A stretch of DNA of 15,182 nt from Lachnospiraceae bacterium. GTDB lineage: Bacteria > Bacillota > Clostridia > Lachnospirales > Lachnospiraceae. The notes under the pieces were generated by a model. It saw only the letters and a program-made list of their open reading frames with translations, was not told where the DNA came from and did not search any database. The position numbers were made by a program, and so were the translations under genes. Of the stretch, positions 13,627 to 15,182 are shown in pieces. The stretch spans positions 1 to 15,182 of the forward strand of contig CAAHDV010000044.1 of NCBI GenBank assembly GCA_900770535.1, written 5' to 3'. Numbering within the stretch: the stretch's first letter is position 1; every line of letters begins with the position of its first letter.

Positions 13627-13656
13627 GGAAAAGGAGACAAAGCCCATGGTGAATGA
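13594..13656 (+). CDS. possible glycine-rich leader peptide upstream of glyA
   Basis: This 20-codon open frame, [20 protein letters not shown], has an AAAGGA site six bases before its ATG and ends 11 bases inside glyA in another frame, so its translation could be coupled to that of glyA. Five of its 20 residues are glycine, which is the product of the downstream enzyme. That would fit a leader peptide that senses charged glycine tRNA, but the glycines are scattered rather than consecutive. Its start codon lies in the stem of hairpin 2. It could equally be a chance frame; there is no homology evidence. Confidence 0.25.
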   Translation: MPGEYQREGICGKGDKAHGE

Positions 13657-14893
13657 GGTAATGAAATTTATCGAAAACTATGACCCGGAAGTCGGCAAAG
13701 CAATTGAGCAGGAAGCCGCACGTCAGAGAAGAAATCTGGAGCTGATCGCTTCCGAGAACATCGTGTCTGAGCCGGTCATGATGGCAATGGGAACCGTACT
13801 GACCAACAAATACGCAGAGGGTTATTCCGGAAAGCGTTATTATGGAGGATGTCAGTACATTGATGTAGTGGAGACGATCGCAATTGAGCGCGCAAAGAAG
13901 CTGTTTGGCTGTGAGTACGCAAACGTTCAGCCGCACTCTGGCGCACAGGCAAATATGGCAGTATTCCTGGCTATGTTAAAACCGGGAGACACTGTGCTGA
14001 GCATGAGCCTTGACCATGGCGGTCACCTGTCCCATGGAAGCCCAGTTAACTTTTCCGGCCTTTATTTCAACATCGTATCCTACGGTGTAAACGACGAAGG
14101 CTATCTGGATTACGATCAGGTAGAGCGCCTGGCTGTTGAGCACAAGCCGAAACTGATCCTTGCAGGTGCCAGCGCATACGCAAGAGAGATTGATTTCAAG
14201 AAATTCCGTGAGATCGCAGATAAGGTTGGCGCATATTTAATGGTAGATATGGCGGACATCGCCGGTCTGGTCGCAGCAGGCGAGCATATGAGCCCGATCC
14301 CGTACGCAGACGTGGTAACCACCACCACCCACAAGACCCTGCGCGGACCGAGAGGCGGCATGATCCTGGCAAGCAAGGAGTCCGCTGACAAGTTCAACTT
14401 CAACAAGGCCATCTTCCCGGGAACCCAGGGCGGCCCGTTAGAGCATGTCATCGCAGCAAAGGCAGTCTGCCTGGGCGAGGCATTAAAGCCAGAGTTCACC
14501 GAGTACCAGAAGCAGGTTCGCAAGAATGCAAAGGCACTGGCCGCAGCACTGGTAGAGCGTGGATTCAAGCTCTTAACCGGCGGCACTGACAACCACTTAA
14601 TGTTAGTAGACCTGCGCGGCATGGACATCTCCGGTAAGGAGCTCCAGAACCGCTGTGATGAAGTCTTCATCACCCTGAACAAGAACACCGTTCCGAATGA
14701 GCCGAGAAGCCCGTTTGTAACCTCCGGCGTCCGTATCGGAACCCCGGCCGTTACCACCCGCGGCTTAAAGGAAGAGGATATGCCGAAGATTGCCGAGTGC
14801 ATCTGGCTGGCAGCAACTGATTTCGAGAACAAGGCAGATTACATCCGCGGCGAAGTAACCAAGCTGTGCGAGAAATATCCGCTGTACGAATAA
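13646..14893 (+). CDS. glyA: serine hydroxymethyltransferase
   Basis: GlyA interconverts serine plus tetrahydrofolate with glycine plus methylene-tetrahydrofolate using PLP, the main source of one-carbon units. The 415-residue length is normal. Family motifs are SENIVS (36-41), [13 protein letters not shown] (56-68), PHSGAQAN (96-103), [11 protein letters not shown] (122-132), and [11 protein letters not shown] (228-238) with the PLP lysine K230. The C-terminal [14 protein letters not shown] contains the substrate carboxylate-binding Arg. The expected DMAH motif reads DMAD (201-204), an oddity one base away from the family form (GAC for CAC). I chose ATG 13646, which has AAGGAG nine bases upstream. 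A longer in-frame start at 13532 lies in the structured leader and would add 38 residues unlike the family. It has its own promoter and terminator, so it is a single-gene unit. Confidence 0.95.
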   Translation: MVNEVMKFIENYDPEVGKAIEQEAARQRRNLELIASENIVSEPVMMAMGTVLTNKYAEGYSGKRYYGGCQYIDVVETIAIERAKKLFGCEYANVQPHSGAQANMAVFLAMLKPGDTVLSMSLDHGGHLSHGSPVNFSGLYFNIVSYGVNDEGYLDYDQVERLAVEHKPKLILAGASAYAREIDFKKFREIADKVGAYLMVDMADIAGLVAAGEHMSPIPYADVVTTTTHKTLRGPRGGMILASKESADKFNFNKAIFPGTQGGPLEHVIAAKAVCLGEALKPEFTEYQKQVRKNAKALAAALVERGFKLLTGGTDNHLMLVDLRGMDISGKELQNRCDEVFITLNKNTVPNEPRSPFVTSGVRIGTPAVTTRGLKEEDMPKIAECIWLAATDFENKADYIRGEVTKLCEKYPLYE

Positions 14894-14913
14894 TTACATA
14901 GGTAAAATATTAC

Positions 14914-14957
14914 AGGTCCGTGAGGCCGCAGAAGATGCGGCTTCACGGACCTTTTTT
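14914..14957 (+). terminator. strong intrinsic terminator of glyA
   Basis: A 17-pair stem (14914-14930 with 14936-14952, one G-T pair) closes a GAAGA loop and runs straight into TTTTT at 14953-14957. It begins 20 bases after the glyA stop codon. Confidence 0.96.
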
Positions 14958-14970
14958 CTATTGTTAAACG

Positions 14971-15025
14971 GTTTTACACCGATTTTACATTCCTCCTCTT
15001 TTTGATTTTACATTCAGATTTTACA
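14971..15025. repeat. four TTTTACA direct repeats in the gap after glyA
   Basis: Copies of R-TTTTACA start at 14971 (GTTTTACAC), 14981 (GATTTTACATTC), 15004 (GATTTTACATTC) and 15017 (GATTTTACA). The two middle copies are identical over 12 bases. Intervals are 10, 23 and 13 bases. No coding frame crosses them. They could be regulator half-sites for a gene beyond the contig end or simple AT-rich duplication; the sequence alone does not decide. Confidence 0.6.
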
Positions 15026-15062
15026 ATGCAGTTGTGGTTGAGAGATGGAGAACATCGAAACT

Positions 15063-15178
15063 CCGTAACTGTTCAGTACCCTCACAGTTACGGGCAAAAA
15101 TCCATTGAAAATTGCCTTCGGCAATGGGATTTTTGCCTGCAAGCCCATGTTTTCATACGGTCAGCGCAGTGAATGCGC
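15063..15178. repeat. cluster of inverted repeats, candidate interspersed intergenic element
   Basis: Three hairpins lie in series. The first pairs CCGTAACTG (15063-15071) with CAGTTACGG (15085-15093). The second is an 11-pair stem of GGCAAAAATCC (15093-15103) with GGATTTTTGCC (15127-15137), with an inner hairpin ATTGCC-TTC-GGCAAT (15111-15125) at its tip. The third is GCGCA (15164-15168) with TGCGC (15174-15178). No open frame is present. The density of hairpins and the contig end just beyond suggest a multicopy element that broke the assembly (inference). Confidence 0.5.
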
Positions 15179-15182
15179 AGAC

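Noticed and set aside
13600..13640. Glycine riboswitch before glyA
   Set aside because: GGAGAG and a GGAAAAGGA-like run occur, but they are too close together and the conserved ACCGAAGGGGCAA core is absent.
13532..13645. Longer GlyA starting at 13532
   Set aside because: The added residues come from the structured leader and do not resemble the family; ATG 13646 has a good AAGGAG site and gives 415 residues.
14981..15003. Minus-strand GGAGG followed by ATG-TAA near the TTTTACA repeats
   Set aside because: A start codon directly followed by a stop can be a regulatory start-stop element, but nothing downstream supports it and the sequence is low in complexity.

Overview
The window looks like one short contig from a Gram-positive anaerobe of the class Clostridia, most likely a Lachnospiraceae member. 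The grounds are strong AGGAGG-type ribosome binding sites, consensus sigma-A promoters, a VanR/VanS-type two-component pair, a YtgP/SpoVB-type flippase and moderately GC-rich genes between AT-rich gaps. This placement is inferred from style and family; no search was run. The first 13 bases are Illumina adapter, so the left edge is a true contig end. The right edge lies in a cluster of inverted repeats.

Region 1 (1-3403) is a small catabolic-looking locus. A truncated LysR-type regulator on the minus strand faces a three-gene plus-strand operon: metallo-beta-lactamase (MBL) fold hydrolase, SLC13/ArsB-type permease, second MBL-fold hydrolase. A good promoter with a palindrome in its spacer lies between them. 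The simplest reading is LysR-controlled uptake of an unknown compound that two related hydrolases process.

Region 2 (3404-9740) is a tightly coupled five-gene operon: OmpR-family response regulator, VanS-like histidine kinase with a very small outside loop, an 820-residue membrane-anchored protein with large extracellular domains, an ABC ATPase and an ABC-2 permease. Every junction overlaps by one to 23 bases. It resembles a self-regulated ABC export or envelope-maintenance system with a GldG-like auxiliary protein. It ends at a strong bidirectional hairpin shared with the convergent flippase gene.

Region 3 (9741-14957) is housekeeping: a MurJ/SpoVB-like lipid flippase (minus strand), a divergent recJ exonuclease gene, and glyA (serine hydroxymethyltransferase). 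glyA has a perfect-consensus promoter and a structured leader of about 144 nt that may encode a glycine-rich 20-residue peptide. GlyA carries Asp where the family usually has His in its DxAH motif. Region 4 (14958-15182) has no gene. It holds four TTTTACA direct repeats and then several hairpins that look like an interspersed intergenic element.
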